A stretch of 40,328 nt of DNA from Pseudoxanthomonas sp. (GCF_024710765.1 NZ_JANJUE010000009.1:1-40328), one strand, 5' to 3'. Shown: positions 26,018 to 35,970, numbered from the stretch's first letter. A program made the numbers and translations. The notes: generated by a model not told the origin, from the letters alone.

Positions 26018-26839
26018 TCAACCGAAGTGTTCGGCCAGCGTTCGTCCGCGTGCATGCGCGGCATCCACGGCCTCATCGACCAGTTTCGCCCAGCCACCCT
26101 GGTCCAGGGCCTGCATGGCCGCTTCGGTGGTGCCGCCGGGGGAGGTGACCCGTCCGCGCAACTGTGCGGGTGATGATCCCGGGACCTCCAGCATGCGCGC
26201 GGCGCCCAGCAGCGTTTGCACCACGAGCTGGCGCGCGACCGCGGGCGACAGGTCGCGTGTGCAGGCGGCGTCCTCCATGGCCTCGGCCAACCGGTACAGA
26301 TAGGCCGGGCCACTGCCGGAGATCGCCGTGACCATATCCATCTGTGTCTCGCGCGTGATCCAGACGGTCGTGCCCGCGCCACGGAACACCGTTTCGGCAA
26401 CGGTCCGCAGGGTGACGTCCAGCGAGGGATCCGCATACAGCGCGGTGATGCCGGCGCCAATCGCCGCAGGCTGGTTCGGCATGCTGCGCACGAGGGTGTC
26501 GATTCCCAGCCATTGCTTCAACTGCGCGTGGGTGATGCCGGCCATGACCGAGATGACCAGCGGTCGCGTCCGCGCCGCTTGTCCGGCCAGCGCCTCGCAC
26601 ACCGCGCGGGCCACCTGGGGTTTCACCGCCAGCACCCACACCGGCGCGGTGGCGACGGCATCAATGCCCTGCTCGAACACGTTGACGCGCAACTGCGTGG
26701 ACAACGCATCGCGGGTGGCGGCGACGGGATCGGCCACGGCGATCCGCGCCGGATCCCGACCCTGGCTCAGCCATCCCTCCACCAGGCAGCGCGCCATCTG
26801 CCCGCCCCCGACGAAGGCGACCTCACCGCCGGCACTCAT
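26018..26839 (-). CDS. proC: Pyrroline-5-carboxylate reductase
   Basis: A 273-residue P5C reductase, which reduces pyrroline-5-carboxylate to proline with NAD(P)H. The N-terminal Rossmann motif is VGGGQMARCLVEGWL (about residues 9-24), and the C-terminal signature SPGGTTEAAMQAL is intact. The ATG at 26839 overlaps the S9 peptidase stop by ATGA and removes an unlikely 29-residue extension. Housekeeping proC usually sits near yggS in gammaproteobacteria. Here it is the last gene of a TonB/APC/amidase/peptidase operon, so it may be a paralog serving a catabolic pathway or reducing a different cyclic imine. That role is inference. Confidence 0.93.
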   Translation of the reverse strand: MSAGGEVAFVGGGQMARCLVEGWLSQGRDPARIAVADPVAATRDALSTQLRVNVFEQGIDAVATAPVWVLAVKPQVARAVCEALAGQAARTRPLVISVMAGITHAQLKQWLGIDTLVRSMPNQPAAIGAGITALYADPSLDVTLRTVAETVFRGAGTTVWITRETQMDMVTAISGSGPAYLYRLAEAMEDAACTRDLSPAVARQLVVQTLLGAARMLEVPGSSPAQLRGRVTSPGGTTEAAMQALDQGGWAKLVDEAVDAAHARGRTLAEHFG

Positions 26840-28836
26840 GGCGACGGCTCCACTCGCAGTTGCAGATCCAGCCAGTCCAGCACGCGTTGCTGCACATCGC
26901 GGCCGTGCGCGGTTTCGAAGAACCAATGCGGTCCTCGCGGGTAGGTGACCATAGTCACCGGCGTACCGTTGAAGACCAGTGCGCGATGGAACATCTCGCC
27001 CTGCGACAGCGGCACGCGCTTGTCTTCTTCGCCATGCAGGATGAGCACCGGGACGTTGACCCGGTCGGCGTAGCGAATCGGCGAATGCGCGTCATAGCGC
27101 GCCCGCTGCGTGACGGGATCCCCGAAGTAACCGGGAAGATAGTCGGGCGTGTCGGTGGTCAGGGCCATGGCGCCGATGTCGATGACACCCGCGCCGACGA
27201 TCGCGGTGCGGAAGCGATCGCTCTGCGTGACCGCCCAGGCCGCCATGTAGCCACCGTAGCTCCAGCCACCGATGGCCAACCGCTGCGGATCGGCCACGCC
27301 CTGCTTCTCCAGCATGTCCAGGCCGTCGAGGATGTCCTGGAAATCCCCGCCGCCCCAGTCGCCACGCGCCATTTCGGCGAAGGCATGGCCGCCGCCTTCC
27401 GAGCCGCGTGGATTGGGCAGGAACACCGCATAGCCGCGGGTCGCCAGCAACTGCGCCCAGTCATGCCAGGAGCCCAGCCAGCCCGACCACCAGGCCCAGG
27501 CCGGACCCCCGTGGCCCTGCACCAGCGTGGGCAGGGGCGTGCCCCGCTTCCAGCCCGGCGGCGTCACCAGCAGGCCGGTGATCTCCAGGCCATCGCGCGA
27601 GGACGTCCACGCCAGTTCCTGCACCTGGCCGTGCGCCCATCCGGCGACCTGCGGATGGGTGTCGGTGCGCGCGGCGAGTTTGCCGCCATCCAGTGTCCAC
27701 ACCTCGGCCGGCTGGTCGTCGCGAATACCGAGATAGGCGGTTCGGCCGGATCCCGTCGTGGTGAAGGAAGCAAACGGAATCTGCGGCCGCGCGATCTCGC
27801 GCACATGACCGGTCGCCGCGTCCAGGCGCAGGAAGGCGCCCCGGACACCACGCTGGCCCAGGCCCAGCAGGACGCGATCATCCTGCCAGCGCGCCAGCCA
27901 TAAGGTGCCATTCCAGCCAGGCGCCAGCGCCGTCTTCCGATCCCGCGCGATGTCGTGAACGGTGACGTCGGCGACCATGCCGTATTCGCCCAGATGGCCA
28001 TACAGCAAACGCGTCCCGTCGGGTGACCATTGCAACGGATGCGCCGACGCGCGTGCTTCCAGCACCCTGGCAAGCTCGCCGGTATCGGCGTCCACCAGCA
28101 CCACGCGCGAGCGATACCAGTAGTCATTGAGGGTGGTGCCCTGGGAGACCCGCAGGGCGAGCCTGCGGCCATCCGGGGACCAGGCCAGATCGTGGACCTG
28201 GAGATCCGGCGCGGTCAGCGCACGGGCTTCGCCGCCGCGCAGGTCACGCAGCCACACACGCGAGAACCGGGTGGGGTGATCCGCCAGCACGGCGTCATCC
28301 TTGGCCTCGCGCGCGGCGACGCTGGTGGCCGTGGGTGCGTCCGTGGCCAGATAGGCGATGCGGCTTCCGTCGCGCGTCACGTCGAACGCACTGACGTCAC
28401 TTTGCGAATGTGTCAGGACGGTTGGATGGTCGCCGTTCGCATCGACTCGCCATACCTGGCTAGCGGCCACGCCTTCCGCGACGTCGGCCGCAAACGAAGA
28501 TCGATTGGAAATGAAATACAGGGAGCGGTCGTCCGCACTCCAGCGCGGATGCTCCTCGTGCGCGCCTGCGGGCGCAGGAATTTCACGGGCGCCGCCTTTT
28601 CCGGTCGCCGACACACGCCAGATGCGGCTGAGCGGTCGCTTGCCGTGGCTTTGGGGAGTGCCCACGGTATAGGCGATCCAGCGGCCCTCGCGACCGATCT
28701 GCGGATCGCCGACGACCTTGAGCGCCATGATCATTTCCGGCGTAGGAATCACCGGCGTTGCCTGCGCCAGGGCCAAGATCGGTAGCGCCAGCATCATCAG
28801 GCCGATGACGATCAGGCGGTGAAGCATCGGCCTCAT
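26836..28836 (-). CDS. S9 family prolyl oligopeptidase-like peptidase, exported
   Basis: A 666-residue serine peptidase of the prolyl-oligopeptidase (S9) family, probably of the dipeptidyl- or acylaminoacyl-peptidase type. Signal peptide residues 1-25 (ends ALAQA). The beta-propeller (about 35-420) shows WSPDGRRLAL and WSPDGTRLLYG repeats. The C-terminal alpha/beta hydrolase domain has nucleophile S526 in GGWSYGGYMAAW, an acid near LHGEEDKRVP and a histidine at GPHWFFE. The start at 28836 is at an ATGA overlap with the esterase stop, preferred over the longer frame. Its place before proC suggests processing of proline-containing or small peptides, which is inference. Confidence 0.93.
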   Translation of the reverse strand: MRPMLHRLIVIGLMMLALPILALAQATPVIPTPEMIMALKVVGDPQIGREGRWIAYTVGTPQSHGKRPLSRIWRVSATGKGGAREIPAPAGAHEEHPRWSADDRSLYFISNRSSFAADVAEGVAASQVWRVDANGDHPTVLTHSQSDVSAFDVTRDGSRIAYLATDAPTATSVAAREAKDDAVLADHPTRFSRVWLRDLRGGEARALTAPDLQVHDLAWSPDGRRLALRVSQGTTLNDYWYRSRVVLVDADTGELARVLEARASAHPLQWSPDGTRLLYGHLGEYGMVADVTVHDIARDRKTALAPGWNGTLWLARWQDDRVLLGLGQRGVRGAFLRLDAATGHVREIARPQIPFASFTTTGSGRTAYLGIRDDQPAEVWTLDGGKLAARTDTHPQVAGWAHGQVQELAWTSSRDGLEITGLLVTPPGWKRGTPLPTLVQGHGGPAWAWWSGWLGSWHDWAQLLATRGYAVFLPNPRGSEGGGHAFAEMARGDWGGGDFQDILDGLDMLEKQGVADPQRLAIGGWSYGGYMAAWAVTQSDRFRTAIVGAGVIDIGAMALTTDTPDYLPGYFGDPVTQRARYDAHSPIRYADRVNVPVLILHGEEDKRVPLSQGEMFHRALVFNGTPVTMVTYPRGPHWFFETAHGRDVQQRVLDWLDLQLRVEPSP

Positions 28837-29825
28837 GCGGAGAGTCCTTGCGAAGAGAAAACCTGGGTGTGCCGGCGTATCCATTCTGCCCCACGGGCGA
28901 TGGCATCGCGCGCCTGCTCGGAGACCGACATCGCTTCGATGAAGCTGTGCGGCGCGCCGGGATAAACATGGGCATGCACCTGCACGCCCGCCTGCACCAG
29001 CCGTCGCGCCATCGCCTGGTTCTGCTCGGCCAGCACGTCGCGATCTCCCCAGAGCAGCAGCGCCGGTGGCAAATCCTGCAGTTCCGCAAGAAGCGGCGCC
29101 GACAACGGAGTGACAGCGCGCTCGGCCTCGGGTCCCAGATACGCGGTCCAGAATTCGTCCATCTCCGCGCCGCTGAGCATGTCCTCGGAGGTCCCAAGGC
29201 TCTGGCGCGCAAGCGCGGAAAGAACCGGCGTCCAGGCGCCGTAGTTGAGGACCAGCGCGGATACGCGCGCCAGTTGTCCGGCCAGGCGAAGGCGCAGCGC
29301 CGCCGCCACGGCAAGATTGGCGCCGGCGGAATCACCGCCCAACGCAATACGCTGGGCATCGATACCCGCATCCGCGCCGTGCTCGTGCAGCCAGTCCAAT
29401 GCGATGACGGCCTGGTCGAGCGCCGCCGGGTAGGGATGCTCGGGGGCCAGGCTGTAGTCGATCGCAACCACCACCCGTTGCGACGCATCGGCGTACTCGC
29501 GCAGAAGACGGTCATGCGTATCGAGCCCGAACATGCACCACCCGCCACCGTGCAAGTACACCAGCGCGGGGGATGGCTGCGCCTCCAGGGTTCGCGGATA
29601 CAACACACGGAGGCCGAATTCCCCGTACGGAGAGGCTAGGCGGTAGTCCCGCGTGGCGACCATGCGCGGGCCGCCTTCACGCCAGGGCGCGCGCGCCTGG
29701 GCGGCGATGAGCCGGCGTTCGGGCCAGTCGAGTTCGCGGCCACCGCGCAGGCGGGCGCCTTCCCGGCAGACGTCTTCGATGAAACCGCGGATCTGCGGAT
29801 CCAGCGCCTCCAGGCTGCGGCTCAT
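28833..29825 (-). CDS. Alpha/beta hydrolase, hormone-sensitive-lipase type
   Basis: A 330-residue cytoplasmic esterase-like protein of the HSL/GDXG family. The oxyanion motif is HGGG (92-95), the nucleophile S166 lies in GGDSAG, the acid is in LLLWGDRDVLAEQN near residue 263, and the histidine is in GAPHSF near residue 293. It overlaps both neighbours by ATGA, in the middle of the Lrp-linked operon. Members hydrolyse short-chain esters, and some act on amides or lactones; the natural substrate is not visible. Confidence 0.92.
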   Translation of the reverse strand: MSRSLEALDPQIRGFIEDVCREGARLRGGRELDWPERRLIAAQARAPWREGGPRMVATRDYRLASPYGEFGLRVLYPRTLEAQPSPALVYLHGGGWCMFGLDTHDRLLREYADASQRVVVAIDYSLAPEHPYPAALDQAVIALDWLHEHGADAGIDAQRIALGGDSAGANLAVAAALRLRLAGQLARVSALVLNYGAWTPVLSALARQSLGTSEDMLSGAEMDEFWTAYLGPEAERAVTPLSAPLLAELQDLPPALLLWGDRDVLAEQNQAMARRLVQAGVQVHAHVYPGAPHSFIEAMSVSEQARDAIARGAEWIRRHTQVFSSQGLSA

Positions 29826-30460
29826 GCGCGCTCCTTCGCATCACCCGCGAACTCGCGCATCCAGCCCACCAGTGCGTGCTCGCCACCGGCCTCCAGTCCG
29901 ATCAGGAGTTGGGCGAAGTCATGCCGCGCCTCGTCCTGGCCAAGCTTGAACGTGGCACGCGCCTCGAGCACCGCGCCGCGCAACGAAACCACGCCGGCGG
30001 CCAATCGCGCATAACGCTCGCCCATTTCATCCAGCGACCAGGCATGCGGACGACCGGACTCCATCTGCGCCGTCAGTGCCTCCAGTTCAGTGCGGATATC
30101 TGCTTCTTCCGAACTTACGCGGACCTCCAGATCGAAAACCGCGGCGGCATAGTTCCAGCTCGGCGCCTGGGTCCGGTCATCGAGCCAGCTGGGAGACACA
30201 TAGGCCTGCGGCCCCATCACCAGCGCCTGCGCGCGGCCGTCGCGTTGCAGGCGGGCGACGTGCGGATTGCGCTTGGCCAGATGGCCACGCAGCGCCACCA
30301 GCGTGCCGTTGGCGTCGCATTCCGCCCGCAGCGGAAGCGGGGTAAACGCGGCATCCTCGCCGCCGGACGACACCAGCCAGGCTAGCGGTTGGGTGGCGAG
30401 CAGGCGCAGCACGTCTTCCTGCGTTCGGGCCGCGTAGCGGCTGTCACGGACATGTCCCAT
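29822..30460 (-). CDS. PaiB-like FMN-binding protein
   Basis: A 212-residue protein of the FMN-binding negative regulator (PaiB) family with a split-barrel flavin-binding fold. Characteristic stretches are LPLRAECDANGTLVALRGHLAKRNPHVARL, SPSWLDDRTQAPSWNYAAAVF and the C-terminal KLGQ segment. Bacillus PaiB represses sporulation and protease genes, but many homologues are better viewed as flavin enzymes or sensors. ATG 30460 overlaps the amidase stop (TGATG). Inside a catabolic operon it may modify or sense the substrate, which is inference. Confidence 0.9.
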   Translation of the reverse strand: MGHVRDSRYAARTQEDVLRLLATQPLAWLVSSGGEDAAFTPLPLRAECDANGTLVALRGHLAKRNPHVARLQRDGRAQALVMGPQAYVSPSWLDDRTQAPSWNYAAAVFDLEVRVSSEEADIRTELEALTAQMESGRPHAWSLDEMGERYARLAAGVVSLRGAVLEARATFKLGQDEARHDFAQLLIGLEAGGEHALVGWMREFAGDAKERA

Positions 30461-31899
30461 CAGCGCAACTCCTTCAGCGCGGTGGCGGTGGAAACATCGG
30501 GCCAGCGGTCGTGCCAGGGCGCCGCCTGTTCCAGCTCGGCGGCCAGCTGCAGCAGCAGCGGCTCCTGTCCGCGGTCGGCGGCGAACTGCACGCCGATCGG
30601 CAATCGATCGCGCTGTCCCAACGGCAGCGATATCGCCGGGGTGCCCGCCAGATTCTGCAGCGGGGTATAGCTCATCCAATGGAACATCGCGGGAAGCAAT
30701 GCCTCGAAGTCGCGATCCGGCGTCAGTTCACCCAGCCGGGGAGGAGGGCTGCGGAGGGTGGGTGTCAGCAGTACGTCGACCTGTTGATGAAGCGCGGCGA
30801 ACGCGGTGGGCAGCGCGGCCACGGTCGCGTAGGCCTGCTCCAGTTCCGCCACGCCGCAATGCGTGCGGTGGTAGTGGGCGAGGCCGTGCGTCCACGGTTC
30901 CAGCGACAGGGCGGCGAATTCATCACCGCCCTGCGCGGCGGCGATCTCCACGGCATCCAGGCCCAGCCTGGACCACAGCGTGTACAACGCCTGCCATACC
31001 TCCGGACCGGGCAGCGGATACGCGGTGGTCTCGACCTGATGGCCGAGCGAAGTACACAGCGCGACTGCCTTCTCCAACACATGGGAAACCACGGGGTCCG
31101 GCGCCAAGCCGGGCAAGGAGGTTTCAATCACGCCGATTCGCAGACGCCGGGGCGGGCGCGTCAGCCCCTGCACGCTAAAGTCCGCATCCGGGTAGGCGGC
31201 CGCGAATGCCCAGGCCGTATCGCGCACGCTGCGCGACATCAGGCTATCGGCGACGATCAGATCCTCGATGGCATGACGGCCGCGCACCGCCACGGTGGCG
31301 CCCCGCCCGGGCTTCAGGCCGACCACGCCGCAGGCCGAGGCCGGAATACGGATCGACCCGGCCCCGTCGCTGCCATGGGCCAACGGCACGATGCCGGCGG
31401 CGAGCGCGGCGCCCGCGCCACCGCTGGAACCGCCGGGCGAATGCTCCAGGCTCCAGGGATTGCGCGTGACCGGGCCGAGCAGCGGCTCGGTGGATCCCAT
31501 CAGGCCGAACTCGGGCATGGCGCTCTTGCCGATGGCCACCAGTCCGGCCGCATCGAACCGCTGGACGAAGGGCGGCGCATCGGTCGCCGGGATGCCGCTG
31601 CGCGAACGCGAGCCGCCGCGCGTGGGCATGCCCGGATAGCGCAACGAATCCTTGGGCAGCCACGGCACGCCGGCCATCGGCGCATCGGCAGGAACGCGCG
31701 CGGCGCGATCCAGCGCACCCTCGAAGTCGGCATGACTGAGCGCGCCCAGCGTGGGATCCAGATGGCGTGCGCGCACGATGCCGGCCGCGGTCAACTCGCG
31801 TGGCGAGAGCTCACCGCGGCGCACCAGCGCGGACTGGTCGTGCGCATCCAGGCAGCCCAGCTGCAGCGCCTGGGCCAGGGGAAAAACGTCTGAAGTCAT
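30460..31899 (-). CDS. Amidase, amidase-signature family
   Basis: A 479-residue amidase-signature hydrolase. The catalytic Ser-cisSer-Lys triad is K83 (PWLPKDS), S158 (SPGGSSGGAG) and S182 (GSDGAGSIRIPASACGVVGLKP). The start at 31899 forms an ATGA overlap with the permease stop; the open frame continues far upstream only as a shadow of the permease gene. The enzyme lacks a signal peptide and probably acts in the cytoplasm on an amide imported by the adjoining receptor and permease. The family cannot be split by substrate from sequence alone. Confidence 0.93.
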   Translation of the reverse strand: MTSDVFPLAQALQLGCLDAHDQSALVRRGELSPRELTAAGIVRARHLDPTLGALSHADFEGALDRAARVPADAPMAGVPWLPKDSLRYPGMPTRGGSRSRSGIPATDAPPFVQRFDAAGLVAIGKSAMPEFGLMGSTEPLLGPVTRNPWSLEHSPGGSSGGAGAALAAGIVPLAHGSDGAGSIRIPASACGVVGLKPGRGATVAVRGRHAIEDLIVADSLMSRSVRDTAWAFAAAYPDADFSVQGLTRPPRRLRIGVIETSLPGLAPDPVVSHVLEKAVALCTSLGHQVETTAYPLPGPEVWQALYTLWSRLGLDAVEIAAAQGGDEFAALSLEPWTHGLAHYHRTHCGVAELEQAYATVAALPTAFAALHQQVDVLLTPTLRSPPPRLGELTPDRDFEALLPAMFHWMSYTPLQNLAGTPAISLPLGQRDRLPIGVQFAADRGQEPLLLQLAAELEQAAPWHDRWPDVSTATALKELR

Positions 31900-33449
31900 G
31901 CGTTGGAATCCTGCATTTGCCGGCGTGCCCGGCGCTGGCCATAACCGAGATAGAGCAGGGCGCCGGCCAGGATGTAGGCCACCAGGATGGTCGCGGGCAG
32001 CACATCGCCACGCCGCACCTGCGCCACCATGTCGCCAATGACCGGGGCCATCATCGCCAGGCACATCACGATGCCCAGCACGGGAACCACGCCAATCCAC
32101 GTGCGGCCTATCCACACGCCACCCAGCGGCACCCGGAATCCGCCGCGCAGATCCGGGCGCCGGGAGCGCAGCCACATCACCGCGATGCACACCACGATGA
32201 AGGCCGAGGCGATGCCCAGGCAGATCAGATCGCCCAGGATGCTGATGGGCAGCAGCGCCGCCAGCAGCGCGCTGGCCGCGCCAAAGGCCACGCTGGCCAG
32301 CCAGGGCGTGCCCAGCTTCGGATGCACGCGGGTGAAGAACGCCGGCAGCAGACCGTCGCGGGCGATGCTCAGGCTGATGCGGGAGGCGCCATAGGCATTG
32401 GCCAGCAGCACCGAGCCCAGTCCGGTCAGCGCCCCGATCTTGATCAGCACGGCGAAGCCGGGCCAGCCGATGCGATCGACCGCCAGCGCCACCGGATCCG
32501 GAACGCCGAGTTCGCGGAAAGGCACCAGGCCGGTCAGCACCGCGCCCGCGGCGATATAGAGCACCGTGCAGACCACCAGCGAGCCGAGGATGCCCACCGG
32601 CACATCCCGGCGCGGTTGGCGCGCTTCGGCGGCCGCCATCGAGACGGTCTCGAACCCGAGGTAGGCGAAAAACAGCATGGCCGCGGCCCGCAGAACACCG
32701 GGCCAGCCATAGGCAAAACCGCCTTCGTTCGGCGGAAGGAACGGCCGCCAGTTGGCCGCATCGATGAACTGCGAACCCACCGCCACGAACGCCAGCAACA
32801 CCGCGATCTTGATCAGCACCAGCACCAGGTTCGCCCAGGCCGAGCGCCCGACGCCGGCAATCTGCACGGCCGCCGCGGCCAGCACGGCCAGCAGGGCGAC
32901 CAGGTTGATTCCACCGCTGAACGCCAGTTCGGTATGCCCGCCCTGCTGGCTGGCGGTGACGCTGGAGGTGGCCAACGCCAGCGGCACCGCGACGTGCCAG
33001 TCGCCGAGCAGGCTGGTGAGATAACCGGCAAACCCCGCCGCGACCGCCGCGGCGGCGAGCAGATACTCCAGGATCACCATCCACGCCAGCGCCCACGCCG
33101 CGCCCTCGCCCAGGGTCACGTGGCAGTACGAATACGCCGATCCCGACACCGGGATGACCGAGGACAGCTCCGCATAGCACAGCCCGGTGAAGCCGCAGGC
33201 CAACGCCGCCAGCACGAAGGCCAGCACCACGGCGGGACCGGCGAAGCTGGCCGCCGCCGTGCCCGTGACGACATAGATGCCGGCACCCAGAATGTTGGCC
33301 ACGCCCAGCACCAGCAGGCTGCCGGCGCCCAGCCGCCGGTGCAGGCCGGCGCGCTCGCCATCGGCCACCACCGCTTCCAGCGATTTGCGGCGGGCGGCCA
33401 GCTGCCAGCGTCCGATCGAACGCGCTTTCACGACGGCACTCCCTTCCAT
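31896..33449 (-). CDS. APC-family amino acid permease
   Basis: A 517-residue inner-membrane permease with about 12 hydrophobic segments. The helix-1 motif LGVANILGAGIYVVTG and helix-6 motif FFAYLGFETVSMAAAEARQPRRDVP are those of the APC superfamily, cationic-amino-acid-transporter/YfnA group. It begins 4 bp after the TonB receptor stop and ends in an ATGA overlap with the amidase, implying a continuous route of outer-membrane import, inner-membrane import and hydrolysis. The substrate is an amino acid, amine or amide. Confidence 0.93.
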   Translation of the reverse strand: MEGSAVVKARSIGRWQLAARRKSLEAVVADGERAGLHRRLGAGSLLVLGVANILGAGIYVVTGTAAASFAGPAVVLAFVLAALACGFTGLCYAELSSVIPVSGSAYSYCHVTLGEGAAWALAWMVILEYLLAAAAVAAGFAGYLTSLLGDWHVAVPLALATSSVTASQQGGHTELAFSGGINLVALLAVLAAAAVQIAGVGRSAWANLVLVLIKIAVLLAFVAVGSQFIDAANWRPFLPPNEGGFAYGWPGVLRAAAMLFFAYLGFETVSMAAAEARQPRRDVPVGILGSLVVCTVLYIAAGAVLTGLVPFRELGVPDPVALAVDRIGWPGFAVLIKIGALTGLGSVLLANAYGASRISLSIARDGLLPAFFTRVHPKLGTPWLASVAFGAASALLAALLPISILGDLICLGIASAFIVVCIAVMWLRSRRPDLRGGFRVPLGGVWIGRTWIGVVPVLGIVMCLAMMAPVIGDMVAQVRRGDVLPATILVAYILAGALLYLGYGQRRARRQMQDSNA

Positions 33450-33453
33450 CGCG

Positions 33454-35703
33454 TCAGTAGCGCCAATGCACGGTCACGCCGTAGGTGCGCGGTCGCACCA
33501 CGCCCTGGCCAATGCCATTGGTTTCGGGCACGGTGCGGGTAATGCCGCGCTTGTCGGTGAGATTGCTGCCGAACAGGGTCACCTCGGTGTTGCCGAAGGT
33601 CATCCGGTAGCGCAGATCGAACAGGTTGTAGTTGCCCTGGCGATTCGGGGCGACGCCCGGCACCGCGGAGTTGAGATCGCTGATGCCGCCGCCGACATAC
33701 TGATGCGACAGCGACACGGTCGGCGAGAAGCGCGTGTCGAAGTGGTAGCTCAGCAGATTGCTGACCGTCCAGTCGGCCGAACCCGGCAGCTGCGAGCCGG
33801 CCGGCGCGGTGCCGTAGTAGAGGATGAACAGATCCTCGTCCAGCCGCGCATGCTGCCAGGTGGCCGAGCCCTGCCATTCGAACGCATCCGTCGGACGCCA
33901 GGTCGCCGCCACCTCGATGCCGCGGCTGTAGGCCTTGCCGCCATTGCTCGCATAGTTGAACAGGTCCGGCGTCTGCAGACGCAACTGGATGTCCTTCCAG
34001 TCCACGTAGAACAGCGTCGCGTCCAGCAACAGGCGGCCATCGGCCCAGGTGGTACGCGTACCGAGTTCGTAGTTGACCAGGCTGTCGCTCCTGGAACCCG
34101 ACGGCACCGGATACGCGCTGAGGCCGGCGGTGTTCGGCTCACCAAAGCGGAAGCCTTCCGAGACCAGGCCATAAACCATCACATCGGCGCTGGGCTGCCA
34201 GGTCAGCGACAGCTTCGGGTTGAACCCGTCCTCCTCGGTCTGCTGCCGGGAAATGATCGGGTTGCCGGGATAGGTCGAGAAGCCGACCTGGGTGCTCGTG
34301 GTGCGCACCTTGTTGCGGAACAGGCGGCCGCCGGCGGTGAGCTTCCATTGCGCGTTGAAATGAAAGCTGGCCTCGCCAAAAAGCGCGGCCTCCGAGCCGG
34401 CGAGATCGGTCAGGAAACTGTTGAATATCTGCCCGTCCGGCGCGATGACCGCACCGCTGCCCGGACCGAACAGCGGCGACCGGTCGAACGCTCCCGCCGC
34501 GCCTTCGGCGCCGATGCGCTCGTACAGATCCTTGTCCGAGTCGAAGTACATGCCGCCGATCAGCCAGTCCACGCGGCCGCCCGGTTTGGACGCCAGACGC
34601 AGTTCGATGCTCTTGCCCCGGCTTTCGCCACCGGACACGATGTACAGCGGCGTGCTCAGGTCCAGGCCCAGGTCGGCGTTGTAGGCCGCGCGGATCGGCG
34701 TGTAGTCGAACCGCCAGTCCTGCTGCTTCTTCTGGTGCGCCAGCAGCGCCGTCAGATCCGCAAAGCCCAGATCCTGGTCCAGCCGCAGGCTGTGCACGGC
34801 AATCTTGGTGTTGGTGAACTCCGGCAGCGCGGTGTTGCGCTCCAGATCGCCCAGGCCGACGATCTGATAGCTGTTGTCGTCGCTGTCGCTGTTCTGCAGC
34901 AGGCTCAGCCAGGTCAGGGTGGTCGCTTCGCTCGGGGTGAGCACCACCGACAGGCGGCCGCCCTCCAGCGTGCTGTCATTGGCGCCTTTCCGGCCCGTGC
35001 CTATGTTGTCGAGGAAGCCCGGCGCATCGCGGTACTGCGCCACCGCGCGCACCGCCAGCAGATCCTCCTTGAGCGGCACGTTCACCATCGCCTTGGCGGC
35101 AAAACCGACGTCGGCGTTCTTCGTCTGGCTGACGGTGAGCTCGGCGGAGGCATCAAACCCGCTGGCATCGGCCACGTTGGCCACGTAGTTGACCGCGCCG
35201 CCCATCGAGGCCGACCCGAACAGCGTGCCCTGCGGCCCGCGCAGCACCTCGACGCGGTTGAGGTCGAAGACATCCACATCGGGAATGGCGATGGTCCAAC
35301 CCGGCTCGGTCAGCGGGACTTCGTTGAGGAAGTAGCCCGTGGTCGGCTGGCCCTGCACATTGCCCGCGCTGGTGGCGATGCCGCGCATCACCACATGGGA
35401 CACGCCGGGCTGGTAGCTGTTGAAGACCACGCCGGGGGTGCGCTGGATGTAGTCGGCCAACGACTGCGCGCCCAGGTCCTGCAACTGCTGGTCGGTGACC
35501 GCCGAGACCGAACCGGCAATCTCGCGGACGGACTCGTTCAACTTGCCGGCGGTGACCACCACGGTTTCCAGGTTGGTGGCGGAGTCGGGGTCCGCCTGCG
35601 GCGCCGCGTCCTGTCCCCAGGCAGGCGTACTGGCCATCAGGCCGAAACAGCAACCGAAACGGATGGCGCGGGTGAGCTTGCGAAGACGCGGATGCGATGA
35701 CAT
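33454..35703 (-). CDS. TonB-dependent outer-membrane receptor
   Basis: A 749-residue receptor. Signal peptide residues 1-31 (ends PAWGQ), TonB-box-like ETVVVTAG near residue 47, a plug domain with VMRGIAT, VDVFDLNRVEVLRGPQGTLFGSASMGGAVNYV, and a barrel ending in VTVHWRY. The style matches the iron-siderophore/small-molecule receptor group of Sphingomonas and Xanthomonas. I chose ATG 35703 because the signal peptide begins there and GGGGAA lies upstream; a start at 35766 is less likely. It heads the seven-gene operon and diverges from the Lrp/AsnC regulator. Confidence 0.94.
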   Translation of the reverse strand: MSSHPRLRKLTRAIRFGCCFGLMASTPAWGQDAAPQADPDSATNLETVVVTAGKLNESVREIAGSVSAVTDQQLQDLGAQSLADYIQRTPGVVFNSYQPGVSHVVMRGIATSAGNVQGQPTTGYFLNEVPLTEPGWTIAIPDVDVFDLNRVEVLRGPQGTLFGSASMGGAVNYVANVADASGFDASAELTVSQTKNADVGFAAKAMVNVPLKEDLLAVRAVAQYRDAPGFLDNIGTGRKGANDSTLEGGRLSVVLTPSEATTLTWLSLLQNSDSDDNSYQIVGLGDLERNTALPEFTNTKIAVHSLRLDQDLGFADLTALLAHQKKQQDWRFDYTPIRAAYNADLGLDLSTPLYIVSGGESRGKSIELRLASKPGGRVDWLIGGMYFDSDKDLYERIGAEGAAGAFDRSPLFGPGSGAVIAPDGQIFNSFLTDLAGSEAALFGEASFHFNAQWKLTAGGRLFRNKVRTTSTQVGFSTYPGNPIISRQQTEEDGFNPKLSLTWQPSADVMVYGLVSEGFRFGEPNTAGLSAYPVPSGSRSDSLVNYELGTRTTWADGRLLLDATLFYVDWKDIQLRLQTPDLFNYASNGGKAYSRGIEVAATWRPTDAFEWQGSATWQHARLDEDLFILYYGTAPAGSQLPGSADWTVSNLLSYHFDTRFSPTVSLSHQYVGGGISDLNSAVPGVAPNRQGNYNLFDLRYRMTFGNTEVTLFGSNLTDKRGITRTVPETNGIGQGVVRPRTYGVTVHWRY

Positions 35704-35970
35704 GACACGGTTCCCCGGGATGGCGATGGAAAGGGCCGGCGGCGGCTTTCGCGCCTCGGCCAACATGGCTGACCCGAGTGAAAGTGAAAAAGGCTACCGC
35801 TGTCCAGCAGAATCAACGGGCGCCAGAGTCGCGCTAACTGGTTGATTCAAATGATGCTGCTGTGCGGGAGGCCGAAGATGTGGTTGGTCTCCCGCAAAAA
35901 ATATGCAGAATCTGCGGCGAGGACCGCCAAATGGTGAACAACCTGCGGCCCCCCCAACCACCGGACGCCC
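35704..35970. promoter_or_regulatory. Divergent promoter region, TonB operon and Lrp regulator
   Basis: This 267-bp spacer holds the promoters of both directions. GCGGGAG (35864-35870) and CTCCCGC (35889-35895) form a perfect 7-bp inverted repeat with an 18-base gap, next to an AT-rich stretch (AAAAAATATGC at 35896-35906). It may be an Lrp-type operator; the arrangement does not fit a terminator. Confidence 0.45.

Noticed and set aside
31900-33180. Extension of the amidase frame far upstream, implying a 906-residue fusion
   Set aside because: The extra part is an out-of-frame reading of the APC permease gene. The ATGA overlap at 31899 gives a normal full-length amidase.
33277-35700. An 807-codon open frame on the plus strand across the TonB receptor gene
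   Set aside because: It is antisense to an intact receptor with full motifs. Long antisense frames are expected in GC-rich DNA, and its translation is low-complexity Arg/His/Gln/Ala-rich without domains.
35864-35895. GCGGGAG/CTCCCGC inverted repeat as a terminator
   Set aside because: The loop is long, no T-run follows on either strand, and it lies in a divergent promoter region; kept only as a possible operator.
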